Positions 22,761-34,860 of a DNA stretch of 64,000 bases are shown piece after piece. The DNA lies in assembly GCA_021234155.1 (NCBI GenBank), contig JAJEKV010000016.1:1302001-1366000 (forward strand), in the 5' to 3' direction. Position 1 is the first letter of the stretch. The number at the start of each line of letters is the position of its first letter. A model generated the notes under the pieces. The model did not search any database and was not told where the DNA came from. It saw nothing but the letters and a program-made list of their open reading frames with translations. This DNA is from Isoetes taiwanensis (Eukaryota; Streptophyta; Lycopodiopsida; Isoetales; Isoetaceae). A program made the translations under genes and the position numbers.

Positions 22761-23768
22761 GATTTATGTGTGCATGATAATGACCACAACAGGATATTTG
22801 ATCACAACAGGAGAATAAAGTACTTCAGAATTGTTTCAGCTATAGTAGTGCTGATAGCCACAAATCAGTTGAGGGACCAATTGTACAACGATGATTGGCA
22901 TGGGCTTAGATATGTTATGTGTACATGTAAGTTGCAAGGACATAAAAGATTACATAGGAGGAGCTAGAAATATAAAATTAGTTGACTAATATAGCCATAA
23001 ATATTCACACGCATAACAGATTGCAGACATAGATTATACGCATAAGAACACATTTATTGATTTTTAAATTGATGATAAGGATCAACATCATAGGTTTTGG
23101 ATATTTAAGGGGGCAATTGGAGAGCCGGCATATGCAATATCCTCATTCCAGAGCTAGAGGTGCCTTATTGTTCTTGTTACAAGAGCATTGTGCAATGACT
23201 ATCGAAATATAAGTGTTGCTCTCCGATCATTAACTGCCTAAGAGGCTTCAAGATAGTGAGACTCAGTCTCCTGTCAAACCCTGGTCTATACTCCCTGACA
23301 AATGCACCAAGCAATGCTTCACATCTGAAACTCGAGATAGTGAGAATGATCTTTGATGGGGTTTACTCATGCATGTCAGTTTTGATATTGAGAGCTACAC
23401 TTCCGTCAATTCCTGAGAACTACACCTCTAAGAGCTACCCCAAAATGTATCAATATAAGTGGGTACACAATTTAGAAAAACTGAGACTGTGGGATTAATC
23501 TCCAATCAGGCCCCCTTACTAGGGTGCCGAGACAGTAAGGCTAGGTCCCCAATTGACTCTAGACACTAAAATTACAAAATACCACATCAAGTAGAAATAG
23601 CATCTTTGCGAGACAACAAGATTTATTTTTAGTTACTCCAGGGTGGAGACAATGAGATACGGTCTCCACTCGACCCCATTGGTCAGCTCCTAGCACAAGG
23701 ATGAACTATTGGCAAACTTGGAATTCTTATAGACATCAACACAAAAATAGCTTCTACCTATCTAGATA
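22761..23768. other. Intergenic, no gene seen
   Basis: Only short frames; no repeat recognised. It ends at the target site of the gypsy element. Confidence 0.4.
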
Positions 23769-23773
23769 GTTAA

Positions 23774-24368
23774 TGTTTGGGGTTTGGGTTCGGGAACTCC
23801 TGGAAGACAACCCTCTGTGAGGACCAGTGGATCTAACAGGAGAGTCCGGGGGACTATGTCACGCGGGATTTGCAAGAAGAGAACAAGAAGAAGAAAACAG
23901 AACAACGAGAACAATGAGAGAAAAATGATAAGCTTCCTTGATATCAATGATGAACATACATGAGCTCTCGCAATCGAGAGAAGACTGAAAAGAGACAAGA
24001 CTCAAAACTCATCTAGCCTCCTCATGTGCTAGCTCTACTCATATATATAGTACAATGGCTTTTGGCCCAATATAGACACTCTGACTGATCTCGGTGCCGA
24101 CCCCTGGAAGGAGGCCTGATTTGCAGGAATGTTGGCGGTGCCTCTTGAAGTGCCTAGAATCACGCTGACGCTGACGCGGGCGGTGGCGGGCCGTCACTTG
24201 TCTGAGCGGCGCCTCTTGGGAGCAGACGCAGGCTTTGACTGCGTGGTCTGCTGCTTGGTCTTCTGCTGAGCCTTTGATGGCTGACCCGTGGCTGACTGTG
24301 GATCCTTGAGCTTGACCTGGTCCGTCGTATGCATGAATAGTCTTGTACCAGGAGGCACAAGACTAACA
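23774..24368 (-). repeat. 3' LTR of the gypsy element
   Basis: 595 bp. The left border tgtttgggg and right border gactaaca match the other LTR. Immediately inside (24,369-24,385) the minus strand reads GGTGGGGGGGAG, the polypurine tract that primes plus-strand DNA. Confidence 0.9.
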
Positions 24369-25067
24369 CTCCCCCCCACCAAACGACACTCAGATTGAAG
24401 AAAAGGAGGAAGTGTTTCTGAGGGCGGGAAGCCATCTGTCTGAAAGTGATCCTTACGGGAGTGAGGACGGGCACCATTATGGTACTGGCCAATGAGGTCC
24501 TGGTGTGTTTGTAGAGCAGGAGGAGTGTTGAGGCCAAGGGCAGGATCTGCATCAATGAGGAAACGAGATCGTACCATGTCTTCAAGGGCAGCATGGGCGT
24601 CAAGTTGTTTAACCGGCATTCCATGAGTAGGCAGTGTCCGAGGCCGAAGGCACCGACATCGCATTCGGATTCTGCGATGAAAAATGGGACGCCGATTTAA
24701 GGATTTGAGCAAGATGCATTTGAGAGCAGCACAAAACCTCGCTTTGAAGATGGACAAGGATCCGGGTGAGGTGGCGGCATTCCCCGCAAGAAGGTGTCAA
24801 GACCATGAAGCGCGATCACCGGGGCGTTGCCAACCACGCCATTAGCAATATAGATCCACCTGGTGGTGGTATCAAGAGTGGCACCCTCCTCCCAATTGAG
24901 CCTGGCGAACAAAACGGGGATCCCAGGAGATCCGCCGAGATCGAGGTGGAGTCCATCCAAAGATGGCCATCCATGACCTTTGTCCAAAAGGGGAGACGCC
25001 AATCGAAAGTCAGAAACCGGGGCGTGGAGGAACACCCTGGGGAAGCATAGGGAGAGGGAACCCCCGC

Positions 25068-27353
25068 CTATGGGCGTGGGTTCTTGAGCCCCGCCCGGAA
25101 TTCACTGACAAGAGCCGGATCAAGAGCTTGGCACCAACGTTCCCAGACAGAGGCAGAGAGTTGAGAGTTGATAGGAGGGCTATCCCAGCCTATGGGGACT
25201 GTCTTGCTATCTAGAAGAGCACGTAATTGATTGTAACCGGCGAGGTGCTGCATATAAATTTGTGCATAGGGAAGATCCTCAGGATGGCCCAGATACTTCC
25301 TTATTTGTTGCAGCGCTTCCGCTTGCCAGAGAGGTAAATGATGTGCAAGCTCAGGCATGTACTCTTGATGAAGAGCGTGGGTCTGAGCATGATCAGCGAG
25401 ATAGGGGTTGTTATCCTGAAGCAACCATTGAAAAGTGGGGTCACCCTGAAAGTGCTGTCGTGGCCCATCCCGAAAGCTCTCCTGTGTATCACCCAGATAG
25501 AAATCATGAAAAATGTAAGCCATGGGCTGAACAATTCTGAAGGTGATGAAGTCCGGATCGTCGCAGTGAATGAGATCAAAGACCAAAAGGGCACAGCATA
25601 AACCTTTGTCTTCAATTGAGAGTTCTGGCCAGATCCGAAGAAAATCTGCAGTGCGCAGGTGAACATCCACAGGTCCATCAGCCCCATGCCACTTCAGAAG
25701 AAAGAGGTGGCGGTGGGCAACCACATAATCATGATAGCAGGAAGGAACTGGGAAATCTACAGGCAGCTGGATAGCGATGGCAATATAGCCGTCAAGTTTG
25801 GTTTGTGCCTCATCAGCAGACTGAATAGCGTGCTGTAGCTGTTGTTCAAGGTCACGGATCTGGTGGTCCTTTTCTAACAGAAGGCGTGACTGGTCACGGA
25901 CCCGTTTCTGAGAAGTGTTGACCTGTGAGGAGGATTGCCCAGGAGCATTGAGTTGAAGCACGACAATCTCCGCGTCATCAAGAAGTTTCTGTTTCTGAAC
26001 CTCCGTAAGCTGATCTTGGAGGGATGTGAGCTGAGAAGTCTGCGTGGAGAGCTGAGCCGTCAAAGAGGCAATTTGAGCGTCACGCGCTGTAAGGTTTTGA
26101 ACTTGAGTGCTGTAATTGTCACAAAGCTCGGAGTACAAGGCGTTGAGCTTAGCAATATCTTTCTCCTTGTCACCTAGGAGGTTGTCTTTGGACTTGTTTT
26201 GCTCCAATAAGTCCTGAATTTCGGATTGAAGCTGAGCCTGTTGATCTGCAAGGAGGCTGGTCTGATCCTGTGCACTTTTGAGATCTATATGGGCCTGTAA
26301 GAGAGCTCCGTGCTTATCTTGAAGTTGGGCCTCCAAAGTTGCAACTTGTGCAGTGGCAGCTTGAAGGTCACGGTGTACCGCATCAGAGGCCTCCAGTGCC
26401 GTTTGAACCCCATTCATAAGAGCTTCTTGGGATTCTTGTAACTTGAGAACAGCAGCTTGAGCATCCTGCTGATACTGATACAGCAGCTGACGAGGGTGCT
26501 GTGGTGGTGGAGCCTGCTGCTGCCTGGTGTGTGATGTTTGGGAGACATGGTGTGAACTGGATGGTGTAGCAGAGGAGGAGACAGTGACATGGGAGTGCGG
26601 AATTTTGACATGACCAGAGGAAGAAGGGCGTGAAGTGCCGACTTGGTGAGTCTGAGGAAGGGACCGCTGAGTGGAATCATGAGAATTAGGAGGTGTGGGA
26701 GGAAAGTAATGACGGATGATGGCTTGAAGGTAGCCTCCCACAGAAACTTCAGAAATAGAAGTGGCAGCCCGAAGACGGTCAACTTCTTGGAGAAGACGGT
26801 AAAACATCCATTGGGGCCAATCAATATGGTGGTTGGAGTGCGTAGCAGTGAGCACGATATTATAGAAAGGCTTATTGATATGGGTGTTCTTGATAGAATA
26901 CCCAAGGAACTTGCGCCACAGAAACTTAACAAAAGTTTCATGAGGCTTGTCGATATTTGTCAGGCGATGCACATTGGCGTGATAAGGAGGTGCACCAAAC
27001 TCTGTGACATCTAGATCCTATATGGCAGACCAAGATAAACAAGGGGTTTGCAAAGGAATATGGAATACCTCTGAAATCAAGTGTTGAGTTAGCGAAATGG
27101 TGGTGCCATCAACCACTGTGGTGTATCCATGCGGGCTGTTGACGATATTGGCGATGAACTGCTTCAATTGGGCAGGATTTGGAGCCGGAAGTTCCATTTG
27201 AGAGAATTCGTAAAGCTTCTGGCGTTCTGCTACTTCACGATTCGGGCCAACAAGGGCTTCACGGAAAGTGGGCGTCAAGAAAGATACAGACTCGAATAGA
27301 GCCGGTTCCCTGGGAGCAGTAGCTTGAAGTGTAGAAAATTTTGGTGCAGCCAT
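25068..27353 (-). pseudogene. Additional coiled-coil ORF downstream of pol, one internal stop
   Basis: A single frame of 761 codons from ATG 27,353 to 25,068, broken only by one TAG at 27,016-27,018. The N-terminal 200 residues (TTISLTQHLISEVFHIP, then VHRLTNIDKPHETFVKFLW) resemble the 'putative plant transposon protein' domain of extra ORFs in plant gypsy elements. A Ser/Pro/His-rich linker follows. Then about 230 residues rich in Gln, Leu, Asp and Lys form a long coiled coil. The last 230 residues are a globular region (HRHLFLLKWHGADGPVDVHL). It lies between integrase and the polypurine tract, in sense orientation. The role is unknown; structural or movement functions have been suggested for such ORFs. 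Confidence 0.75.
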
Positions 27354-28069
27354 GGCAAAGACTGGCAGAAAAGAACAGTGATTCAAAGGCGGAGGACGAA
27401 GGCAAAGAACGGAGGACGAAGGCGCAGAGGGACGAAAAGGTTTAGGGCGCGCAAATGGAGGCGAAGAGGCATGATGAGGACAAAACGGCAACCGTTGATG
27501 GTGCCAGGTGTTGAAAGATGCCAAGGAGGCGATTGAGAGGCAAAAATTTGGCTAAGTCCCCAAACAATAAAGGGAGAAACAATGAACGGTGGAGATGAGA
27601 CGTGAGAGAATGATCGGATGTGACAGGTGGCCAAAAGACACATATTAATGTTTGACGGGTATGAAAAGAAGCAATGGCATTTAATGCTGGCAATTCGAAG
27701 TGGGATATCATTAAAACGAATGTGTCAGAGGGTACCTTGGCTAGATATGCGGCGGGAGAAAAGATTCTCAGTTTAGAAACAGCCTTGCATTGCAAACACG
27801 TTGGTGATTTTTTTTTTACTGGTCCACGTCGACAAGGAGGTCCTCGGTTGGCTATATAAGACGAACCGGGAGTGAAGCAAAGGCATCCGATGGCGCTCAG
27901 TATGGCTGCTGCTGGTTTGAACGAGAACTGCACTATGCCCACCAACTGTCAGGAGTGGATTACGTGCAAAATGAATTGTCTGGACCTCTGGCAGTGCCCA
28001 TAGTGGAAATAGCTGGGCTGTGCCCACATTTTGTAAGAAATTTCACCTATAATATAATATGCCGCCTTT

Positions 28070-31000
28070 TTAGTCACTATCTGTTGTGTTTGCTTCTTGA
28101 ACTGTACCTGTTTGTTGATTTTCGCTTTCTGTGCTATGAAATGTTTTGAGGCGAAAGCCATTAACCAGTGTAGGTAATGGAGTGCCATCCAACTCAGCCA
28201 GTTGGAAAACGCTGGGTCGAACCACTTGAACAATTTGATAAGGGCCAAGCCAACGAAACTTAAGTTTACCCGGAAAATTTTTGTACCGAGAATCATAAAG
28301 AAGAACCAAATCTCCTTCTTTGAATGTTTTTGTCTTCAGACGTTTGTCATGTAAAGATTTTTGCAACTGTTGTCCATGAAGAACACGAATATAAGCATCC
28401 CTTCTAAGTTCATCCAACTGTTCCAATTGATAGACCCTTTCTTTGAGTGCAGCAGGCGGATTATGGGCAGTAGCCAGTTGAAAACGGAGTGTTGGAAGGA
28501 TGTATTCAAACGGCATGAGAGCTTCCTGACCATAAACCAATTTGAAAGGAGTGTGACCTGTAGCTATTTTGAAACAAGTATTGTAGGCCCAAAGAACAGT
28601 AGGAAGTTTGTTTTGCCAGTCAGTGCGAGAAGCGTCACAAATTTTCTTGAGAATGGTGACCAGAGTTTTGTTGGTGCTTTCTGCCAAACCATTACCTTGA
28701 GGATAGTAAGGTGTGCTCTTGTGATGATGTATCAGGAGATAATCCGCCAAAACTCCTTGATGGTATGATTGATAAAGTGGACACCACGATCACCGACCAT
28801 CTCAGGTGGGGCGGCCAGAATCGCGTGATGATTTGTTGATAAAGGACCCCGGCCGGCTTTGCCGCAGTTGTTGTCCGGAAGCGCTAAAGCTTCCGCCCAT
28901 TTGGTAGCGAGTCGGTGAGAACTGGGGACGTAGCGCACGGTGTGCCGCCGCAGAGGGTCGATGGGTCCCACAAAATCCATTCCCCATTTGTCGAAGGGAA
29001 TTGGCGGCAACCGGGCGCCAAGGGAAGAGCCGCCACGGGCCGCCGGGCCGACCCACACGCCGGCAAGCATCACACGGGCGCGGGCGCATGAGCTGCGTCT
29101 TTGAAGAGCGTGGGCAAAAAATACCCAGCCTAGAAGGATTTTATGCGGCCGTGGTGTCACCATGAAAATGACCACCACCTAGCCCCTTGATGAGCTTCTA
29201 ACAATATCCGAACTTCATGAGGTAGAACACGGGCCGAAGGATGGTATCCTTACCCTTTTTGTAGAGATGTCCTGTGAACCATGGTGTAGCCACGGACCTC
29301 GGAGAAATTGATGTCGACGGGATTGCCGCCAAGGTGAGAGAGAGCCGCGCTTCGGGTAGAAGAGCACCCGTGGAGGAGGTACCGCTGAAAATCATGGAAC
29401 CAATGTGGTGTTGCCGTGACTAAAAAGAGTTGAGTCGGAAAGGCGCCCCGAGGCTCCGGTTGAGGGATCATCGCGGTGGATGCGGGAAAGATAATCCGGG
29501 ACAACATGAGATTTGCGGCCTTGTGAACAATTTCAAAAGGGGCAAATTCTTGAGAAGAAGGACCCAACGAGCAATGCGGCCCGTGGGCGTAGATTTGTTG
29601 ATCGATAAAGGAGTGCTTGGTGGTCAACAAAGAACTTGATTTGATGCCAAAAGGTAGTGACGGAAGCGTTGGACACTGTAAAATGAGACCCAAAGCTTCA
29701 CGCCTGCGGGCGTAGAAGTTGCGCTTCAGTAATTGAGTTTTTCGGCCGGGCGATCGATTTGGTTTGTCGATTAATGCGATCATATTCTTGAGAAAGAACA
29801 GCTCCAATAGCAAACGCCGGAGACATCGACATGAATGTGAAAGGGCTTGTCCCATTGAGGAGGAACAAGAACTGGGCCCGAAGTAAGCAAAAGCTTCAAC
29901 TGTTGAAAGCAAAGATCCGCGGGAATTCCAAGCCCGTGGATTCATCACCCGTGAGTTTATGAATGGGATCTGCAATGGCCGCTAGTCCGGGAATGAAGGT
30001 TGAGTAATAATTGACCTTACCCAGAAAGAGCGTGTCTCCTTGATATTGGCTGGTGCTTGAGCCTTGAGCACACAACCGATTTTGGCGGGATCGTGGTGAT
30101 ACCGCTTTGGCGATAACGTGGGCCCAATGAGAACTCCCGAGGTGACGCAAAAGGTGCATTTCTCGTGATTGAGACTAATCTTGGGACTCATCACATTTCG
30201 GAAGACGAAGTTCCAATTTATCCAAATGGTCACCATGGAACGTAGAGGCGAGAAGTCATCTTGAAAAATTGTAAGAAGGGATTTTCCTTCATGAAATCAT
30301 GAAAAACTGAGAGCATGATGCGTTGAAACGTGGATGGAGAGTTTGATAAGCCAAAAGGAACCACCTTGTAGGCAAAAGTGCCCCACGGGGTGGTGAAAAT
30401 AGTCTTGAGTTGATCAGATTCTTTGATTGAGATCTGATTGTAGCCAGAAAAACCATCCATGAAGGAGTACATCTCATGGCCAAGAACCTCTTCCGAACCA
30501 CGGTACGTGGAAGGGAAGTGGAAAATGATCACGCTCCATGGCCTGATTGAGTTTTCGGTAGTCCACGCAGACGCGGATCTTACCATTGTGTTTGAGTGCA
30601 ATGACGATGGGGCTCACCCATTCAGAATGTTTGACCTCATAGATCAAACCTGCAGCAAGGAGTTTGTCAATTTCTGCCTTGACGCGATCACGGTAATTAG
30701 GGTTGAGCGCATGCATCGTTGCTAAGCTAAACTGGTCGTGCATCAGATTTGGTAGGAATGGTGAGTTCCCCCAAGCTTTTGTTGATTCCCCGAAGATCTC
30801 TGTAGCTCCAGGCGAAAATGTGTTTGAACTTTTTGAAGAGCTTGACGGCCCTGTTACGATAAGGGGCCGGAAGATTTGCAGCAATGCGGACAGGCTGATT
30901 GTTGCCCACGTCCACGATCTCGACTTCAGAAGTCTGAATATGAGGTATCACTTCGCGGTCCCGGACAATATGAGCAGCGGTTGAAGCATAACAGATGCGT

Positions 31001-32611
31001 GGCACTCTGCGTGTGGTGAAAAAGAGAGGTTGCTGAGTTTCATCCAGCAGAGGTTGCTTCATGATAGCGTGTACATCAACAGGAGTTGCAGGAGGTTCAG
31101 CATCTGAAAAGTGATCAACACGTTGGATTCTATTGCAAGGAGCCAGGTAAGGGTCAAGCAAAGCAGCCACAGCCTGGTCCTGATCAAGAGTCATGTCTCC
31201 CCACGGATCGGCGATATTCGGTAGGATGACAGAGGCGACTTCGCGCAGTTGAGCCTGAACATTATAGATATTAAATGCGGCCCTCGACCGGTGTCGGAGA
31301 GAGAGGGTTCAGCATGGTCAACAGAAATGATCTTGCCTGTTTCCAAGTCCATGGTGGCATTGAGGTGACCATCAGTGATGACTAACTGATCCGTGGCCCA
31401 TTAATGGATACTCTTGGCCTGGCGGAGAAAAGGTCTGCCGACCAACATTTCATAGTCACACGGATCTTCGCCAGACCTTCCAAACTCCAAATTCAAGGGG
31501 AATCGGAGATCACCTATGTTGATGTGAAGAAGAGGCGTGACGCCTTTGAGGTCTTGTGATATGGCCATTAGCCAATTTGATGTCATATGGGGCACGAAAG
31601 AGTTGTTTGATGCCCATTTGTTTGCGGAGTTTATCCGTGATGAGATTGATGCGCTACCCCGCCAATTTGAACATGATTGACTTGTTGATTGCCCACCGTG
31701 GCATGGACCGTGGGTGTAGAGGTAGCAACAGCCCCAACTAAAACGGTCGGGGAGTGGTAACCGGTCCTTGAGAGCAGGGACGAGTTTCAAAATGGTTGCC
31801 AAGCTTAAAGGAATTTTGATCTTGGCTAGCTCCTCTTGGAGTTCCGAGGCACATGAGAAAAAGGATCTGCTGGATCCACGGGTGTTGGGAGTGCGTGGTA
31901 AGGAAGCAAAGACTTCTTTTTGAGCGAGTCAACCTCAAAGACAATATTGGGATATGTCCGAGAGCGTGGAGGTTGAGAGAGGGGAAGGTGTATCTTGGCG
32001 TTGTTGAGCTCTGGTGGTGGCATGAACATTTGCCAACGCTCGCCCTCAAAGCAAATTTTGCATGAGGTTCAAAATGCTTTGGCGAACTTTAGGCATGACA
32101 TGCGGCATGAGTTTCTCCAAGTCGGTGCAAAGTGAACCTTTTTTCTTCGGTCATGAGGAATGGTGTCGACCGCAAAGGCAAAGTCTGCGTGCCATTAGGG
32201 ATAATGGTTAAAGGGCGTGACCTGGTCGGTCCGGCAGCGTGAAACCAAACCAACCCAATTTGATGGCTGAACTGGAGGATTTAGTGCCTGAAAAATTTCT
32301 TCCTGTGCTTGTTGATCCAGCTGAGGTTGATTTGCAGGAGCTGGTTGATAGCGTGATTGCTGAGGCGCTCTTGATGGCTTCTTAAGAACTGGTCTCGGGC
32401 CTTGTTTGCCATTAGCAATCCGAGTTGGTAAGCCGCGGAGGCGGACCGATGTGGTCCGATTGGTGCCGTGAAGTCGCACTCGAACTTGTGGAAGTTGAGG
32501 ACACGCCGTGGTGGTATGACCCCATTCCTGACAGTGGTAACACTGAGCTTTAGAAGGATCAAAAGGTGGACGTGTGTTGGGTCCCCGTTGTTGCTCCTGT
32601 TGCTGATAGAG
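28070..32611 (-). pseudogene. pol: Pol polyprotein of the gypsy element, frameshifted
   Basis: Domains in order: protease/linker region (about 31,800-31,400, with CDYEMLVGRPFLRQAKSIH); RT with GLIYEVKHSEWVSPIVIA and RVCVDYRKLNQ (30,884-30,474); then SFMDGFSGYNQISIKESDQ and VVPFGLSNSPSTFQRIM (30,601-30,230). RNase H is only patchily visible (29,975-29,250). Integrase has WGMDFVGPIDPLRR (29,178-28,900), then STPYYPQGNGLAESTNKT and a C-terminal chromatin-binding-like region ending at 28,070. Adjacent domains lie in different frames, so several indels are needed to explain it. No archaeal-type RNase H is seen, unlike the element at 38-46 kb. Confidence 0.8.
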
Positions 32612-34015
32612 TTAATTCGGTTGCACCTGAAGTGGTGGCTGCTGATAGTGCGATTGTTGCTGAGGTGTTGTTTGCACTTGATAAACGAGTTTATTGCGGA
32701 ACGGTGTAGGATGAGTGCGAGTGCACTCTTCCGTGGCATGATTGCACATGTTGCATCTTTTGCAATGAGGCGGGCCATGGGTTGAGTTGCACTCATTCGC
32801 CAAGTGGCCTTGGTATTTGCAGATATGGCACCAGATCTGACTGCGCTGTGGATTGGCGTGTTGAGGCTGGACAGCCGTCTGTGGAACCATGACAGGTGGA
32901 ATGAAAGGGAGCTCTTGAAGAGCCACGCCACGGGAGGAAACATTGACTGAGTGATTGACAAGGTCGATAGCCTGCTCCAAAGTCTTGGGACGCAGGTATT
33001 CAGTCATGAGTCGAATAGCTGGAGGAAGTCCTTGGAGAAACCAGACCAAAATCTGGCTCTGTGTTGGGTACTCCTTGAGCTTGCTGAGCAGAATATGAAG
33101 ACGATCTGCAAAATCCCGGGCGGACTCCGTGGGCTCTTGTTGAAGGTCATTGAGTTGTTTGAGATGAAGTTGATCATCATCCGTGGTCCCATAGTGAGAA
33201 AGAAAAGCAGTTCTCATTTCTGACCAATCTTGTTTCCAATGGCTTTTGTTGGACATGAGCCATTGATGAGGAGAGCCACGCAGGGTGTGGAATTTCAGTT
33301 GAGGTTGCGCATGACCATTTAGGACAGCTAGAGCCTCAAATTCTTCCATGTGGGCCTGAGCACTTTGGTCTAAGGGTTTGCCTTTCGTGTTGCCAAAGGT
33401 GGGATAAGTCAGTTTCAGAGTCTGAAAGGTAGATGTGAAAGTGCTTGGCTGGACAGGAACAGTATAGTGAGGATATTGAGGTGGAGTTGGAGGTGGCATG
33501 GTGCCTGAAGGACCTTGATGAAGGGGTGACTGCGGTTGAGGGACAGAAGGTGCCTGAGCATTGGTTTTGAGGTCTGTAAGGTTGTAAACAGGAAGAGCGG
33601 TGGGAAATGTAGGGAAAGGAAATTCCTGGGTAGGCGCAAAAGAGACCTGTGGATATCCCTGCCCACCCGGGGGAGATGATGGTTGTGAAGGAAGAGGCGT
33701 ATGGCCTGAAGAGTGATGGATGTAGGCATGTTCAGGGGTATGAAAGTAAGGTTGAGAAGGTTGAGCCTGATAGGGCTCCTGATAGTGATGAGGTGACTGA
33801 GGCTGTGAGCAATGTTTGCACGCTTGGGGCGGGGAACTGGGACGAGACAGGACACGAGGGGTGGGTGGCGCCGACTGAGCCCTAGACCGAATGTGGCCTC
33901 CCTCAATGTCATAAGCAGATCCATACATGTCGCGAACAGTTTCCCTTCGATGATGGCGCTCCAAGCGAGATGCCGTCTGAGAAAGGAGTTCTTCTGGCGT
34001 GAAGTTGCGACGCAT
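32612..34015 (-). CDS. gag: Gag polyprotein of the gypsy element
   Basis: 467 residues, open throughout. Residues 1-200 are Pro/Ser/Gln/His-rich. Residues about 205-360 form the retrotransposon Gag core (WSEMRTAFLSHYGTTDDDQL, then ILVWFLQGLPPAIRLM). Two zinc knuckles follow: CHICKYQGHLANEC and CKRCNMCNHATEEC, both CX2CX4HX4C. Gag packages the element RNA into virus-like particles. The ATG lies 53 bp inside the 5' LTR border. pol follows in other frames. Confidence 0.85.
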   Translation of the reverse strand: MRRNFTPEELLSQTASRLERHHRRETVRDMYGSAYDIEGGHIRSRAQSAPPTPRVLSRPSSPPQACKHCSQPQSPHHYQEPYQAQPSQPYFHTPEHAYIHHSSGHTPLPSQPSSPPGGQGYPQVSFAPTQEFPFPTFPTALPVYNLTDLKTNAQAPSVPQPQSPLHQGPSGTMPPPTPPQYPHYTVPVQPSTFTSTFQTLKLTYPTFGNTKGKPLDQSAQAHMEEFEALAVLNGHAQPQLKFHTLRGSPHQWLMSNKSHWKQDWSEMRTAFLSHYGTTDDDQLHLKQLNDLQQEPTESARDFADRLHILLSKLKEYPTQSQILVWFLQGLPPAIRLMTEYLRPKTLEQAIDLVNHSVNVSSRGVALQELPFIPPVMVPQTAVQPQHANPQRSQIWCHICKYQGHLANECNSTHGPPHCKRCNMCNHATEECTRTHPTPFRNKLVYQVQTTPQQQSHYQQPPLQVQPN

Positions 34016-34067
34016 TATGGCGCATGAGAAGAAAGTAAGATTGAATCACCACGGCAGCGGCACAAAG

Positions 34068-34664
34068 TGTTTGGGGTCCGGGTTCGGGAACTCGGAAGAC
34101 AACCCTCCGTGGAGGACCCGTGGATCTAACAGAGAGTCCGGGGACTATGTCACGCGGATTTGCAAGAAGAGAACAAGAAGAAGAAAAAAGTAACAACGAG
34201 AACAATGAGAGAAAAAAATGATAAGCTTCCTTGATATCAATGATGAACATACATGAGCTCTTTAATCGAGAGAAGACCGAAAAAGAGACAAGACTCAAAA
34301 CTCATCTAGCCTCCTCATGTGCTAGCTCTACTCATATATATAGTACAATGGCCTTTGGCCCAATATAGACACTCTGACTGATCTCGGTGCCGACTCCTGG
34401 AAGGAGGCCTGATTTGCAGGAATGTTGGCGGTGCCTTTTGAAGTGCCTAGAATCACGACGCTGACGCCGACGGGCGGTGGCGGGCCGCCACTTGTCCGAA
34501 GCGGTGCCTCTTGGGGAGCAGACGCAGCTTTGATCGCGTGGTCCGGCCGCTTGGTCTTCTCACGAGCCTTTGATGGCTGACCCGTGGCTGACTGTGGATC
34601 CTTGAGCTTGACCTGGTCCGTCGTATGTATGAATAGTCCTGTACCAGGAGGCACAGGACTAACA
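34068..34664 (-). repeat. 5' LTR of the gypsy element
   Basis: 597 bp, a near copy of 23,774-24,368. The primer-binding site lies next to it at about 34,045-34,067 (minus strand: tttgtgccgctgccgtgg). Transcription would start within this LTR towards lower coordinates. Confidence 0.9.
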
Positions 34665-34682
34665 GTTAACTAAATTCTACAT

Positions 34683-34860
34683 AGCAGAAAGGAAGGAAGG
34701 AAGTATGTTTTAATGTCCGCGGAGACCAAACCGGCCTATGAGACAGTACATGCAATATGCAAAGCAGATAAAAACCATACAGAAAATAGAAATGCTACTA
34801 TACAATGTGTCCCTTTTACTGGGATGAAAAAAAACCCCACATGGGCGAAAATATACAAAT
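34683..34860 (-). mobile_element. LINE 3'-UTR fragment with (CTTC)n tail
   Basis: On the minus strand, a gggttttttttcatccca-like block, catgtactgtctcataggcc and gtctccgcggacattaaaa lead into a (CTTC)n tail at 34,686-34,704. This matches the end of the LINE at 51.8-52.0 kb. It lies 15 bp outside the gypsy element. Confidence 0.7.

Larger units (their letters stand above)
23774..34664 (-). mobile_element. Full-length Ty3/gypsy LTR retrotransposon (Tat/Athila-like)
   Basis: Element of 10,891 bp flanked by GTTAA on both sides (23,769-23,773 and 34,665-34,669). In minus orientation the order is 5' LTR (34,664-34,068), primer-binding site, gag, pol (protease, RT, RNase H, integrase), extra ORF, polypurine tract, 3' LTR (24,368-23,774). 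LTRs begin TG and end CA and differ by scattered substitutions and small indels, roughly 5% by eye. The primer-binding region reads tgccgctgccgtgg, close to the Asp-tRNA-type site of Tat/Athila elements. pol is frameshifted, so the copy is probably not autonomous now. Confidence 0.9.

Noticed and set aside
24194-24757. Separate 187-residue gene on the minus strand
   Set aside because: It runs across the polypurine tract and into the 3' LTR; it is an open stretch of the element, not a gene of its own.
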